NCBI GenBank assembly: GCA_023489135.1
Contig: JAMDCE010000463.1
Location: forward strand, 1-8,424
Length of the DNA stretch: 8,424 nucleotides
Origin: Chloroflexota bacterium
GTDB taxonomy: Bacteria; Chloroflexota; Chloroflexia; JAMDCE01
Direction of reading: 5' to 3'
Under the pieces are notes generated by a model. That model worked only from the letters and a program-made list of their open reading frames with translations, was not told the DNA's origin and made no database searches. The translations under genes were made by a program, and so were the position numbers. Shown piece after piece: positions 1 through 6,906 of the stretch; position 1 is the first letter of the stretch, and every line of letters begins with the position of its first letter.

Positions 1-55
1 GAACCGTACGACGAAGCAGACAAACCGTGAATGCTGGCGGATGAAGGGCATCGGA

Positions 56-88
56 GAGCCGGATGAGGGAGAACCTCACGTTCGGTTC
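56..88 (+). ncRNA. Group II intron domain V (catalytic hairpin)
   Basis: Domain V is the catalytic metal-binding hairpin of group II introns. GAGCCGGA (56-63) pairs with TTCGGTTC (81-88), including G-T wobbles. An upper stem TGAGG (64-68) pairs with CCTCA (74-78), with a short loop between and a two-base CG bulge at 79-80 on the 3' side. The AGC at 57-59 matches the catalytic triad position. Length (33 nt) and layout agree with the standard 34-nt form. No disabling mismatch is visible. Confidence 0.8.
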
Positions 89-91
89 GAT

Positions 92-218
92 GAGGGGGAG
101 CAGGAGAGGTCTTCTGGGCTACTAGGGCAACGCGGAATACGCGCTCCATCCGAAAGGACGAGAACAAGCTCGTGAATGTCTAAGGTGGCTGGGAAGTAAC
201 CAAATCTGTTCTCTACTC
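92..218 (+). ncRNA. Group II intron domain VI with a large structured insertion
   Basis: Bases 92-97 and 98-103 (GAGGGG, GAGCAG) pair with 206-218 to give 12 pairs, three of them G-T, interrupted only by bulged A215, the expected lariat branch point. Domain VI normally closes with a short loop. Here about 102 nt (104-205) sit inside. They contain further helices: GGCTACT (117-123) with AGTAACC (195-201), six of seven paired; CGCG/CGCG (131-143); a TCC-GAAA-GGA tetraloop hairpin (149-158); and ACGAG/CTCGT (158-173). A competing compact fold, CAGGAG-AGGT-CTTCTG (101-116), would leave no branch A at the usual distance from an intron end, so I prefer the extended fold. The fold was done by eye. 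Confidence 0.55.
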
Positions 219-221
219 TGC

Positions 222-256
222 GACTCGAACTCGCGACAACCTGCTTGGAAGGCAGT
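222..256 (-). pseudogene. tRNA-Gly(TCC) fragment: anticodon arm to T-loop
   Basis: Read on the minus strand, this matches tRNA positions 27 to 61. It has an anticodon stem (four of five pairs), a 7-nt loop CTTCCAA with anticodon TCC (glycine), a variable loop TTGTC with G46 and C48, a 5' T-stem GCGAG, the T-loop TTCGAGT and C61. The rest of a tRNA is missing. No D-arm precedes it, and beyond C61 the sequence stops pairing with the T-stem (G at 62 faces A52). There is no acceptor stem or CCA. The broken end lies at the predicted 3' boundary of the group II intron on the other strand. It could be a tRNA broken by intron insertion, or an attachment-site remnant of an integrated element, since integrases often use the 3' half of tRNA genes. 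It is not expected to make a working tRNA. Confidence 0.6.
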
Positions 257-305
257 CTGAGATCGAACCCCGAAAAGCCCCTGTTTTCGTAGTGAAATAC
301 GCCCT

Positions 306-346
306 GAGAGCCCTGCTTACGAAGGTAGGCAGGCGCTCACTTTTTT
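306..346 (+). terminator. Rho-independent terminator-like hairpin
   Basis: CCTGCTTAC (312-320) pairs fully, with one G-T, with GTAGGCAGG (325-333) around a GAAG loop. The helix extends outward through GAGC (308-311) and GCTC (335-338), with C334 bulged, and six Ts follow at 341-346. This is a strong intrinsic terminator shape for rightward transcription. It would stop transcripts coming from the group II intron side before they reach the downstream genes. It is not tied to a recognisable gene, since only the intron and the tRNA fragment lie just upstream. Confidence 0.6.
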
Positions 347-870
347 CGCCATTGGCCCCAATGCTTGTCCCATACTTGTCTCATTCCTATTATAGTTGGC
401 TGGTAGTCAAGTAGCAAATCTGCAGTTCCAAGAAAACGCGAAAAAGCACTCCGCCGGTCGGGCATAAATGGCCCTGAAGCCCGAAGTTCAACGTCGAATA
501 GGCCTCTGGTGCACTCACGGCTCCAATGGCAGCCGGGGGTGCAGCGGTAAAGGTCAAATGGGCCTTAAATAGCGTTTGCAATGCTGCCGGCTAGAATGCT
601 TCAGGAGATCTCTTGGACTGGAGCCAAATGTATTGACATCTTCTTGAAAGAATGCTATTATGCACGTGCCTACCGACCATTCGGTGGTGTAATGCCTTCC
701 AAAAATTGGTGGCGCATGTGTTTTGGCTAGTTCCAGAGTTCTCAGCGGGACTTACAATTGCTGGCAATGCGTTTGCCGCGCTAAGTAATGACGGCAATAG
801 CACCAGCAGAGCCCCGCCTCAAAGCGCCCAGTGAGCGATCGGCCTTTACGGCCGTACTGTTGGAGGCTAA
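347..870. other. About 520 bp without a supportable gene
   Basis: Only short reading frames of 60-70 codons occur, on both strands and overlapping each other (minus 390-581, minus 591-803, plus 652-834). None has a recognisable domain or a convincing ribosome site. A small hairpin CGGCC-TTTAC-GGCCG lies at 840-854. The stretch could contain the decayed N-terminal part of the protein that starts near 892, because that protein looks shortened and a stop codon (868-870) closes its frame just upstream. I could not restore a continuous frame by eye. Confidence 0.4.
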
Positions 871-891
871 AATGGCTGGTGGAGAAGTGGG

Positions 892-1590
892 TTGAGCTTG
901 AACGTGAGAGACATCAAGTATAGGTATCAACACAAGAGATGCCAAATCAAGCAGTACTTCAAGGAAGGGCGTGCCTTGCTCACCGAGACCATCATCAACG
1001 ACCCCTATGATTTGCGGGTCGGCAGAGATATCGCCAACCTGCCCTACTTGCAGAAGATTGGGCGCGAGGTCGATCGACGTCTGCTGGACGTCCAAAGGGT
1101 CAGCCAAGATTGCACACTGTCGCAAGAGAGTGTGGAGAGTGTCGTGCAACCAACCGTTGGTGAGGACGGTCAAAGGCTACCATTGCTTCGCTTCGGCGAC
1201 ATCCGAGTGATGGCCCAGTTGGCAACCCTCATCTTGTTCTTGCACTTGCCCAATGGGTTCATCCGTGCCACGCTCCGCGAACAGGTAGTAGCCTATCTCG
1301 GACTCAACCTCGACTCCTACAGGCCGGGGCAGATGACCTACGTCTTGCACAGGCTCCGTCTGAAGGGTATCTTGTACCGGGTGCCGGGTACTCATCGCTA
1401 CCTTGTCACTCCCTACGGGTACAGGGTGACGCTGCTGTTCATCAAGTTGAACGCATGCGTGTTCCGCACCACCTTCGCGTCCTTCGATGATACTGAGCCA
1501 ATTCCTTGGCCCTTGGTAGAGGCGCTGGCGGAAGTCGATCACCGAATGGACCAGATCATCGATCGAGCTAAACTGGGCAAGGCCGCATGA
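892..1590 (+). CDS. Conserved uncharacterised protein, likely N-terminally truncated, with winged-helix-like C-terminus
   Basis: This is a 232-aa basic protein of unknown function. I recognise the pattern from a family of longer proteins (from memory around 400-500 aa) found in many bacteria, often in several copies. Shared stretches are KQYFKEGRALLTETIIND (about 21-38), the RRLLDVQR block (about 62-69) and GQMTYVLHRLRLKGI...VPGTHRYLVTPYG (about 146-177). The last resembles a helix-turn-helix plus wing, so DNA binding is plausible but unproven. No signal peptide or long membrane segment is seen. The start is weak: TTG at 892 with GGAG at 881-884. In-frame sequence runs back to 871 and is closed by a stop at 868. 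No ATG is available near the N-terminus, and family-like sequence starts almost at once, both of which suggest that a longer gene lost its front half. It lies in the mobile left part, not in the operon. Confidence 0.6.
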   Translation: MSLNVRDIKYRYQHKRCQIKQYFKEGRALLTETIINDPYDLRVGRDIANLPYLQKIGREVDRRLLDVQRVSQDCTLSQESVESVVQPTVGEDGQRLPLLRFGDIRVMAQLATLILFLHLPNGFIRATLREQVVAYLGLNLDSYRPGQMTYVLHRLRLKGILYRVPGTHRYLVTPYGYRVTLLFIKLNACVFRTTFASFDDTEPIPWPLVEALAEVDHRMDQIIDRAKLGKAA

Positions 1591-1607
1591 AGCTTGACTC
1601 ATTCGTT

Positions 1608-1645
1608 AGGATTCCGTCACATAAAGGTATTTGAGGTTCCGTCAC
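1608..1645. repeat. Two direct copies of TTCCGTCAC, 25 bp apart
   Basis: AGGATTCCGTCAC (1608-1620) and AGGTTCCGTCAC (1634-1645) share AGG(A)TTCCGTCAC, with starts about 25-26 bp apart, in the 145-bp gap between the uncharacterised gene and the ligase gene. They lie about 90-125 bp upstream of the ligase start. Possible roles are a tandem operator for the operon, or the multi-repeat end of an insertion sequence whose remainder has been lost. I cannot name a regulator or an element, and no clear -35/-10 pair stands out nearby. Confidence 0.45.
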
Positions 1646-1735
1646 GCGCCACAAACACTGGCTGTTTACGTATGCATCAAACAAGCCGGTTACCTTATTG
1701 GGCAGCCCATGCGGGGATCAGTAGGAGTGAACTTT

Positions 1736-3361
1736 ATGAAACTGTATGAGGGAAATGAGAGAACACTGCCGTACATATTGGAGGACAAGGCAAGAACTGC
1801 AGGGAGCAAGGTCTTTGTTCGCTACAAGGACGAAGCCGTAACATATGAGGAACTGAATAAGAGGTCAAACCAAATAGCCAATACGTTGATCAAAGAAATC
1901 AACGTCAACAAGGGAGACAAGATCGCCGTTATGCTGCCAAACTGTGCAGATTACGTTGTCGTTCAGTTTGGCATAGCTAAGTCAGGGGGCGTGCAAGTCC
2001 CTGTTAGCACTCAGTCAACAGGAGACATGCTAGCGCACATGCTAAATATCTCTGGGGCCGAGATCCTCATAATAGACTCGCAATTTCTGCACCTTCTCTT
2101 ACCCATTCGCAATAAGCTGGAGTACCTCAAGAAGATCATCATTTATCCCCAGCGTGATGGCGAAGGCCCAAAGATCGGCAGAGAATATGAGGCCATCTCC
2201 TACGAAGACCTGTTCAAAGGAGAAACGTCCTCGCCCCAAATCGTGGTCAGTCGGAGTGACCCTGTGGATATCTTCTTCACTTCGGGAACCACCGGCGTTT
2301 CAAAAGGCGTTGTGTTGCCCCACAATCATCATTATCATTTCGGGGCCGTCATAGCTCAGTGGGCACGAATGGGCGGTGAAGACTGCTTCTACATCTGCCT
2401 CCCGTTTTATCACGGCGTCACTCAGTACATGAGCGTTATGCCGGCAATGCTTGCGGAGGGCAGCATCGCTATTGTGGAGAGATTCAGCGCCAGCAAGTAT
2501 TGGGACGATCTAAGAAAGTACAATGCCACGGTCTCCTGGGCAGTATACACTATGCCATCGGTCTTGATGAAGCAACCTGAGATGGAAGACGATGGCGATA
2601 ATCCGATGAGGGTCCTTTGCACTATAGGTATAGCCCCAGACCTTGTTGAGCCATTTGAGAAACGATTTGGAGTTAAGGTGCTTGATATGTATGGCTCTAC
2701 GGAGCAGGAGGCTATAGCTTTCACCCCATATGAAGAAAAGAGATACGGCGCTGTAGGTCCGGTAAATGACAAGCATTTTGATGTTCGCATATTCGACGCT
2801 AACGATGAGGAATTGCCACCTGGGGAGATCGGAGAAATCGTGAGCCGCCCCAAGGAACCTTATACTCAGATGATGGAATACTGCAATATGCCGAGAGAGA
2901 CACTGAGGATGTTTAGGAATCTCTGGCTGCATTCCGGTGATCTAGGATATATCAAGGACAGTTGGCTTTACTTTATTGGCAGAGACAAGGATGCGATAAG
3001 GAGGAGAGGGGAAAACATTTCGAGCTTCGAGGTGGAACGCCTAGTACTACACAGCGATGCTGTAGAGGAATGCGCTGCGATCCCGGTTTCAACAGAGCTG
3101 GGCGAGGACGATATTAAGGTCGTAGTAGTCCCAAAGGCGGGTCACAGCGTTGCACCACAACAACTGTTGGCCTTCTGCAAGAACAGCATGGCAAAGTATA
3201 TGGTACCTAGATACATAGAAGTGAGGGAGAGGTTGCCTAAGACTCCTACAGAAAAGATAGAGAAGGTGAGACTAAAAGAAGAAGGAGTCACCTTGGATAC
3301 CTGGGACGCTGAAGAAGGCGACTATGTACGAAATTTGGCTAGACGCCTGAAGGAGCATTAA
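1736..3361 (+). CDS. AMP-forming acyl-CoA ligase (acyl-CoA synthetase, CaiC-like)
   Basis: It activates a carboxylic acid to its CoA thioester using ATP, giving AMP and pyrophosphate; it is presumably cytoplasmic. It has 541 aa from ATG 1736, chosen for GGAG at 1724-1727, eight bases upstream; GTG 1727 and ATG 1710 are in-frame alternatives. All core motifs of the ANL superfamily are present: P-loop TSGTTGVSKG (182-191), DMYGSTE (317-323), SGDLGY (400-405), hinge GRDKDAIRRRGENIS (from 415) and the catalytic lysine in PTEKIEK (K507). The ending resembles crotonobetaine/carnitine-CoA ligase relatives more than long-chain fatty acid ligases. The substrate cannot be read from the sequence. As first gene of a run with UbiD, acyl-CoA dehydrogenase and crotonase genes, it probably supplies the CoA ester that the others process. 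No truncation or missing motif is seen. Confidence 0.92.
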   Translation: MKLYEGNERTLPYILEDKARTAGSKVFVRYKDEAVTYEELNKRSNQIANTLIKEINVNKGDKIAVMLPNCADYVVVQFGIAKSGGVQVPVSTQSTGDMLAHMLNISGAEILIIDSQFLHLLLPIRNKLEYLKKIIIYPQRDGEGPKIGREYEAISYEDLFKGETSSPQIVVSRSDPVDIFFTSGTTGVSKGVVLPHNHHYHFGAVIAQWARMGGEDCFYICLPFYHGVTQYMSVMPAMLAEGSIAIVERFSASKYWDDLRKYNATVSWAVYTMPSVLMKQPEMEDDGDNPMRVLCTIGIAPDLVEPFEKRFGVKVLDMYGSTEQEAIAFTPYEEKRYGAVGPVNDKHFDVRIFDANDEELPPGEIGEIVSRPKEPYTQMMEYCNMPRETLRMFRNLWLHSGDLGYIKDSWLYFIGRDKDAIRRRGENISSFEVERLVLHSDAVEECAAIPVSTELGEDDIKVVVVPKAGHSVAPQQLLAFCKNSMAKYMVPRYIEVRERLPKTPTEKIEKVRLKEEGVTLDTWDAEEGDYVRNLARRLKEH

Positions 3362-3421
3362 GGAAGGCTCCGTGGGTGATTAGTGCTCTTCCAGTTGTGT
3401 ACCAGTCTGTTGGAGGGACGT

Positions 3422-4204
3422 ATGACTGAATTCCAGGATATTCGATATGACAAGGAAAATGGGGTAGCAAGAATAACTATCAACCGTCCTGAGGTCTACA
3501 ACGCCTTTACCACGAACACTGTGAGGGAGATCGCACAAGCTCTAGAGGATGCTGGGCTTGACCCTGATATCGGTGTTGTCGTTCTCACTGGTGCTGGCGA
3601 CAAAGCATTCTGCACTGGGGGAGACCTCAAGGAAGCAGCTCAGCCTGGAGGCTACTCCAAGGAGATGGACTACTGGCACAGCATAGTGCACCAGCGGATA
3701 AGGAACATACCGAAACCAGTAATTGCCGCCGTCAACGGCTATGCCATTGGTGGTGGCCACATACTTCATCTCATCTGTGATCTCAGTATAGCTTCGGAAA
3801 ACGCAAGGTTTGGGCAAGCTGGCCCTAGAGTAGGTAGTTTTGATGCGGGCTTTGGCGCCAGCTATCTGGCCAGGGTTGTTGGGGAAAAGAAGGCCAGAGA
3901 AATATGGTTTCTATGCCGCCAGTATACTGCTCAGGAAGCGCTGGCCATGGGTCTGGTAAACAAAGTGGTCCCATTCGGTAACCTGGAGGAAGAGGTGGAT
4001 AAGTGGTGCCAGGAGATCCTGGCTCTTTCACCAACCGCCCTCAAGTTCTGTAAGCTTGCCTTTAATGCCGAGACTGACCATATGTTCGGATTCGACAAAT
4101 GGTCGGAGGCTGCGGTTAGGATGTTCTGGGATACAAAAGAGGCTGAGGAGGCCAAAACCGCATTTATGGAGAGAAGAAAGCCTGATTTTTCCCAGTTCAG
4201 GTAG
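3422..4204 (+). CDS. Crotonase-fold enzyme of the MenB/BadI type
   Basis: This 260-aa crotonase-superfamily protein starts at ATG 3422, five bases after GGAGG (3412-3416). It is closest in pattern to 1,4-dihydroxy-2-naphthoyl-CoA synthase (MenB) and 2-ketocyclohexanecarboxyl-CoA hydrolase (BadI), enzymes that close or open rings in CoA esters. Visible signatures are CTGGD (64-68) and IGGGH (109-113), which form the oxyanion hole; GQAGPRVGSFDAGFG (about 131-145) with S139 and D141; and EKKAREIWFLCRQY after it. G134 matches the glycine of bicarbonate-dependent MenB. Oddly, the MenB active-site tyrosine near the C-terminus (in FYMTEE; also Tyr in BadI) appears to be W236 here (MFWDTKE). No other menaquinone gene is present, so a ring-opening or hydratase role in a degradation route is more likely than menaquinone synthesis. 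Gaps: 60 nt from the ligase gene, 56 nt to the UbiD gene. Confidence 0.88.
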   Translation: MTEFQDIRYDKENGVARITINRPEVYNAFTTNTVREIAQALEDAGLDPDIGVVVLTGAGDKAFCTGGDLKEAAQPGGYSKEMDYWHSIVHQRIRNIPKPVIAAVNGYAIGGGHILHLICDLSIASENARFGQAGPRVGSFDAGFGASYLARVVGEKKAREIWFLCRQYTAQEALAMGLVNKVVPFGNLEEEVDKWCQEILALSPTALKFCKLAFNAETDHMFGFDKWSEAAVRMFWDTKEAEEAKTAFMERRKPDFSQFR

Positions 4205-4260
4205 TTGGAAGACATCACCCCATAAGGACCAAATTCAATCAAATTAGGGGGCATAGGAGA

Positions 4261-5715
4261 ATGGCACACAGTGATTTAAGAGATTGGCTGGCTGTTTTGG
4301 AGCGGGAGGGGGAATTAGCCAGGATTAAGCCCGAAGTGGATTGGAACCTGGAAATTGGCGGGATTCTGAGGGAGATTTGTGATACACAAGGGCCAGCCGT
4401 GCTCTTTGAAAACATCAAAGATCATAAGGATACCATCTGTACCAGGCTCTTCACTGGTTCCCTGGCTACCTTTCCCAGGATCGCTTTGACGCTGGGTCTA
4501 CCAAAGAATACTCCGTATGGAGAACTCATTAAAGTCTGGCGAGAACGCTCCAAGAGACCGATCAAACCAGTAGTCTTGAATACGGGACCCTGCAAGGAGA
4601 ATATCGTAAACGGCGAAAATGTTGACCTGTTTCAGCTGCCGGTTCCGCACTGGAATAAACTTGATGGCGGCAGGTACATCAGCACTTTTGCTGGTGTGGT
4701 AACTAAGGACGCAAACACCGGGTGGGAAAATGTTGGCGTCTATCGGGCGGTCGTTCACGACAAGTCCAGTACGAGTATGTCGGTGGCTCAGGGTCAGCAT
4801 ATCTGGTACCACTGGAGAACTTGGCGTAAGCAAGGGAAGAATATGCCTCTTGCCATAGCTATTGGTGGCGATCCGCTTATGCCAGCAGTAGGGGCAGCGC
4901 CGATTCCATTGCAGGTTGACGAGTGGGATATTTGGGGTGGATTGAGGCAGCAACCTGTTGAACTCGTGAAGTGCGAGACCGTAGACCTTCGTGTTCCGGC
5001 TTCAGCTGAGATTGTTCTTGAAGGAGAGGTTCTAACCGATGTATCAACTTTCAAGAACGATGGCCCCTATTCAGAATTCACTGGTCACTACGGCGGGGAA
5101 AGTCAAAGACCTATTTTCAAAGTTAACTGCATGACTTTCAGGAACAACCCGATTTTCCAGGGAACTATAACAGGCCTGCCTGCTACCGAGGATCATATGG
5201 CCACATCGGTGAGTCACAGCGCCATAATGTGGGATCTACTCAACGAGAGAATGACCGGGATCATGGGGGTAAACGCCGACCCCAGCACCGCATATGCGAA
5301 CATTATTGTGCAGATAGACAACAGCTATTACGGGCAGGTCCACCAGGTAGCCGCGAATATCTGGAGCTCAAGCCTATCCAACATGATGGGGAAGAACATT
5401 ATTGTCTGCGATGAGGACGTGGACATATACAACCTCGGGCGAGTATTCTGGGCCATCGGTTACCGGGTTGATCCTACCCGCGATATTATTCAGTTCCCCG
5501 GCTGGATAAGTGCTCTCGACCCGATTGTCCACCCTGAGCAAAGAATCGGTTTTGGTGGTAATAAAGGAACCAGGCTACTAATTGATGCTACAAAGGCGAT
5601 AGATAAGCCACGGTCGGATAAGCTCTTCGGGGAAAGGTTCGCCCCAGTGGCTTATCCCGACAAGGATACCATGGATAGAATAAAAAGGAACTGGAAAGAG
5701 TATGGGTTCAAGTAA
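4261..5715 (+). CDS. UbiD-family prenyl-FMN-dependent (de)carboxylase
   Basis: It is expected to remove, or reversibly add, CO2 on an unsaturated or aromatic acid using prenylated FMN and a divalent metal. At 484 aa it is full length for the family. By alignment from memory to fungal Fdc1, the metal/cofactor residues are N157, H180 and E221 and the catalytic arginine is R162 (YRAVVHDK). The usual EGPxGE catalytic motif reads DGPYSE (267-272), so the first Glu is Asp and the second is kept as E272. The run VELVKCETVDLRVPASAEIV is typical of the family. ATG 4261 follows AGGGGG at 4246-4251. The cofactor must come from a UbiX-type prenyltransferase, absent from this window. The operon context argues for a catabolic decarboxylase, not the ubiquinone enzyme, so I give no symbol. 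The substrate is unknown. Confidence 0.9.
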   Translation: MAHSDLRDWLAVLEREGELARIKPEVDWNLEIGGILREICDTQGPAVLFENIKDHKDTICTRLFTGSLATFPRIALTLGLPKNTPYGELIKVWRERSKRPIKPVVLNTGPCKENIVNGENVDLFQLPVPHWNKLDGGRYISTFAGVVTKDANTGWENVGVYRAVVHDKSSTSMSVAQGQHIWYHWRTWRKQGKNMPLAIAIGGDPLMPAVGAAPIPLQVDEWDIWGGLRQQPVELVKCETVDLRVPASAEIVLEGEVLTDVSTFKNDGPYSEFTGHYGGESQRPIFKVNCMTFRNNPIFQGTITGLPATEDHMATSVSHSAIMWDLLNERMTGIMGVNADPSTAYANIIVQIDNSYYGQVHQVAANIWSSSLSNMMGKNIIVCDEDVDIYNLGRVFWAIGYRVDPTRDIIQFPGWISALDPIVHPEQRIGFGGNKGTRLLIDATKAIDKPRSDKLFGERFAPVAYPDKDTMDRIKRNWKEYGFK

Positions 5716-5735
5716 GTACAAAGGGGGGGTGGCAA

Positions 5736-6878
5736 ATGCTTTTTGAACTGAGTGAAGAGCAAAAGGCCATAAAGCAGCTAGCCCGAAAGTATGCAGAGAA
5801 CCGGCTCTTGGCGGTCCAACAAGAGGATGAGGAGAAGCACATATTTCGCCGGGAAGTCATCAGCGAAATGGGTGAACTCGGCCTGCTGGGGACGGTACTA
5901 CCCGAAGAGTACGGGGGAAGCAATGTCGGGTTCCTGAGCACTGTTCTCATTACGGAAGAACTGGCCCGAGTGAGTGCTTCCTACTCCACATACTCGATGT
6001 CTCAGGCGGTGGGGCCGGGACTGATGATACTCAAATACGGAACGCAGGAGCAGAAAGAGAAATACTTGCCTGCTCTCTGCAGTGGTAGAGTCCTCGCCTG
6101 CTTTGGCTCAACGGAACCTGATGTTGGCTCTGATGTGGCCGGTATGAAGACAACTGCGGTGGAAGAAGAGGATCATTTCGTCCTCAACGGCACCAAGGCT
6201 TGGATAACCAACGGCCCGGTAGCCGATATGGGGTTATTCTGGGCTTATACCGACCGGGAGCTCAAGCACAATGGTATCTCTTGTCTTGTTGTTGAGGATA
6301 TGAAGAACACCGCTGGGATCACTACCAGTCCCTACAGTAAACTTGGATTGTGGTGTACCATAACCGGAGATGTGGCCTTCGATAACGTAGAGATACCGAC
6401 CAGTTGCCTGCTGGGACCCAAAGGCAAAGGCTACAAGATCTTGATGGAGATGCTTGGAAATACCCGCCTGTGCGCTGCTGCAAGAGCTATCGGCGTTGGT
6501 CAGGCATGCCTAGAAGATAGCATAAAGTATGCTAAGGAGCGGAAGGCTTTCGGGCAGCCAATAGCCAACTTTCAGATGATACAGAGCCAGATTGCGGAGA
6601 TGTACATTGAGCATGAGGCGGCCAGAATTCTGGTATATCAGGCAGCAGCCAATAAGGATAAGGGCACGCAGGATATCACGGAAGTGGCGATAGCCAAGTA
6701 CCTTGCTTGTCAGGCGGGCGTGAAGGCAGCAGATATGGCACTCAGCATTTATGGCTCTTACGGTTTTTCTATGGAATATCCGGTACAAAGGTACATCAGG
6801 GATTCCCGAGCGTTTCCTATCACTGAGGGTACCTCCAATATCCAGAAGATCATTATAGCTAAAAGCCTACTAGGTTAA
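5736..6878 (+). CDS. Acyl-CoA dehydrogenase
   Basis: This FAD enzyme introduces an alpha-beta double bond in an acyl-CoA and normally passes electrons to ETF. It has 380 aa, the usual length. The all-alpha N-terminal domain is followed by TEPDVGSD (126-133), the flavin-contacting WITNG (156-160), a beta domain with a DVAFDNVEIP-type stretch, and a C-terminal helical domain with KERKAFGQPIANFQ. The catalytic base is most likely E364 in TEGTSNIQ. ATG 5736 follows a very G-rich ribosome site (5723-5732), 20 nt after the UbiD stop. No ETF genes are in view. In context it may act on an alicyclic or branched acyl-CoA made by the ligase, comparable to cyclohexanecarboxyl-CoA or glutaryl-CoA dehydrogenases. 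The chain length and ring preference cannot be read from sequence. Confidence 0.93.
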   Translation: MLFELSEEQKAIKQLARKYAENRLLAVQQEDEEKHIFRREVISEMGELGLLGTVLPEEYGGSNVGFLSTVLITEELARVSASYSTYSMSQAVGPGLMILKYGTQEQKEKYLPALCSGRVLACFGSTEPDVGSDVAGMKTTAVEEEDHFVLNGTKAWITNGPVADMGLFWAYTDRELKHNGISCLVVEDMKNTAGITTSPYSKLGLWCTITGDVAFDNVEIPTSCLLGPKGKGYKILMEMLGNTRLCAAARAIGVGQACLEDSIKYAKERKAFGQPIANFQMIQSQIAEMYIEHEAARILVYQAAANKDKGTQDITEVAIAKYLACQAGVKAADMALSIYGSYGFSMEYPVQRYIRDSRAFPITEGTSNIQKIIIAKSLLG

Positions 6879-6906
6879 GAGCAAGTTTGTTGAGCGTGGA
6901 TTAGCG

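Larger units (their letters stand above)
1..221 (+). mobile_element. Group II intron, 3' terminal part (domains V and VI)
   Basis: The left edge of the window holds the 3' end of a self-splicing group II intron; the 5' domains and any reverse transcriptase/maturase gene lie outside. The call rests on a 33-nt domain V at 56-88 and a domain VI stem with a single bulged adenine (A215) in the context TCTACTCT, close to the usual 3' end CTCTACTCTAC of many bacterial introns. By the usual rule the 3' splice site lies 7-8 nt after the branch A, about 221-222. The last bases read CTCTGC rather than the usual ...AY ending, so the boundary may be off by a few bases or the copy may be decayed. Bases 1-55 would be the domain IV exit and the IV/V joint. 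I see no supported coding end there. Confidence 0.75.

Noticed and set aside
256..272. A second T-arm-like stretch (GGGGTTCGATCTC on the minus strand) just before the tRNA fragment
   Set aside because: The loop would be one base short and the stem pairs poorly, so it is not enough to call a second tRNA piece.
365..393. Promoter-like pair TTGTCC - 17 bp - TATTAT
   Set aside because: The match and spacing are reasonable for sigma-70, but no recognisable gene follows for 500 bp, and one such pair is expected by chance in AT-richer DNA.
390..581. Minus-strand frame of 63 codons
   Set aside because: There is no domain, no ribosome site and no neighbour on that strand. I could not tie it to a known family.
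591..834. Overlapping 60-70-codon frames on both strands
   Set aside because: They exclude each other in large part, and neither shows a known motif or a good start.
781..1602. Minus-strand frames opposite the 892-1590 gene
   Set aside because: The plus-strand product carries the conserved family pattern. The minus-strand frames read as shadows.
1594..1622. Possible -35 TTGACT with a weak -10 upstream of the operon
   Set aside because: The best -10 at 17 bp spacing matches only about half of the consensus and overlaps the direct repeat.
2422..2932. Minus-strand frames opposite the ligase gene
   Set aside because: The ligase motifs run unbroken on the plus strand through this stretch.
3362..3392. 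GGAAG...CTTCC inverted pair in the ligase-crotonase gap
   Set aside because: The stem is five bases with a long loop and no T-run, so it does not support a terminator inside the operon.
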